A stretch of DNA of 6,012 nucleotides from Kordiimonadaceae bacterium (lineage in GTDB: Bacteria; Pseudomonadota; Alphaproteobacteria; Sphingomonadales; Emcibacteraceae), in NCBI GenBank assembly GCA_018699075.1, contig JABIPV010000390.1, forward strand, positions 1 through 6,012, read 5' to 3'. Below, one piece after another: positions 5,843-6,012 of this stretch; the stretch's first letter is position 1; every line of letters begins with the position of its first letter. Below the pieces are notes generated by a model. It was not told where the DNA came from, did no database searches, and saw nothing but the letters and a program-made list of their open reading frames with translations. Both the position numbers and the translations under genes were made by a program.

Positions 5843-6012
5843 CTAAATCTGCACGCTCCTGATAATACTATTAACCACTTTGCCGTCTTTTTTATGGGTT
5901 TCATAAATATGCACTTGGTTTATGGGTGTTTTAATTGGCTGCTGATTTACGTCAAATTCTTCGGGTGATATTTTATTCTTTTTAAGCCGTGCAAGGGTGA
6001 CGTGGGGGCGAT
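5843..6012 (-). CDS. thpR: RNA 2',3'-cyclic phosphodiesterase (2H family), C-terminal fragment
   Basis: Reading from the right edge toward a TAG at 5843-5845 gives 55 residues beginning RPHVTLARLKKNK. The HVTLAR block is the second H-x-T catalytic motif of the LigT/ThpR 2H phosphoesterases, which open 2',3'-cyclic phosphate RNA ends and were first described as 2'-5' RNA ligases. About 50 residues follow the motif, including the strand with NQVHIYETHKKDGKV, as expected for the C-terminal part of a roughly 180-residue enzyme. The first motif and the start codon lie beyond the window. It converges on the HGSNAT-like gene and is separated from it by that gene's terminator. No link to the rest of the locus is apparent. 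Confidence 0.8.
   Translation of the reverse strand, partial: RPHVTLARLKKNKISPEEFDVNQQPIKTPINQVHIYETHKKDGKVVNSIIRSVQI

Overview
The window comes from a Gram-negative bacterium, most likely a proteobacterium. Supporting signs are an outer-membrane-type lipoprotein signal, a signal-peptide sulfatase, a two-gene MacB-type exporter cluster, a ThpR-type 2H phosphoesterase and a perfect FNR/FixK-type operator. Base composition is moderate to AT-leaning and even across the genes. There are no transposases, tRNAs, rRNAs, CRISPR arrays or phage genes. The species cannot be named from this sequence.

Layout from left to right: (1) 1-1551, minus strand: an ATP-binding protein (838-1551) followed 4 bases later by its membrane permease (833 to beyond base 1). 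Together they form a MacB/LolD-type ABC exporter module. (2) 1552-1646: a promoter region with a perfect TTGAT-N4-ATCAA operator and an AT-rich -10-like element at class II activator spacing, pointing at the exporter. (3) 1647-4222, minus strand: a compact operon read in the order dodecin, lipoprotein alpha/beta hydrolase, sulfatase. Neighbouring genes overlap by 23 and 8 bases. (4) 4223-4498: an AT-rich divergent intergenic region with a 13-base direct repeat. (5) 4499-5770, plus strand: a polytopic membrane protein of the DUF1624/HGSNAT-catalytic (COG3503) family, closed by a strong intrinsic terminator. (6) 5843-6012, minus strand: the C-terminal end of an RNA 2',3'-cyclic phosphodiesterase (ThpR).

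How the genes may work together: the sulfatase resembles human N-sulfoglucosamine sulfohydrolase (SGSH) along its whole length. The divergent membrane protein belongs to the family that includes human heparan-alpha-glucosaminide N-acetyltransferase (HGSNAT). In animals these enzymes catalyse consecutive steps of heparan sulfate breakdown. With the exported hydrolase between them, the locus could process a sulfated, possibly acylated, amino-sugar glycan in the periplasm. That pathway is inference. The family assignments are well supported; the substrates are not. The exporter looks like a separate unit, possibly induced when oxygen is low.
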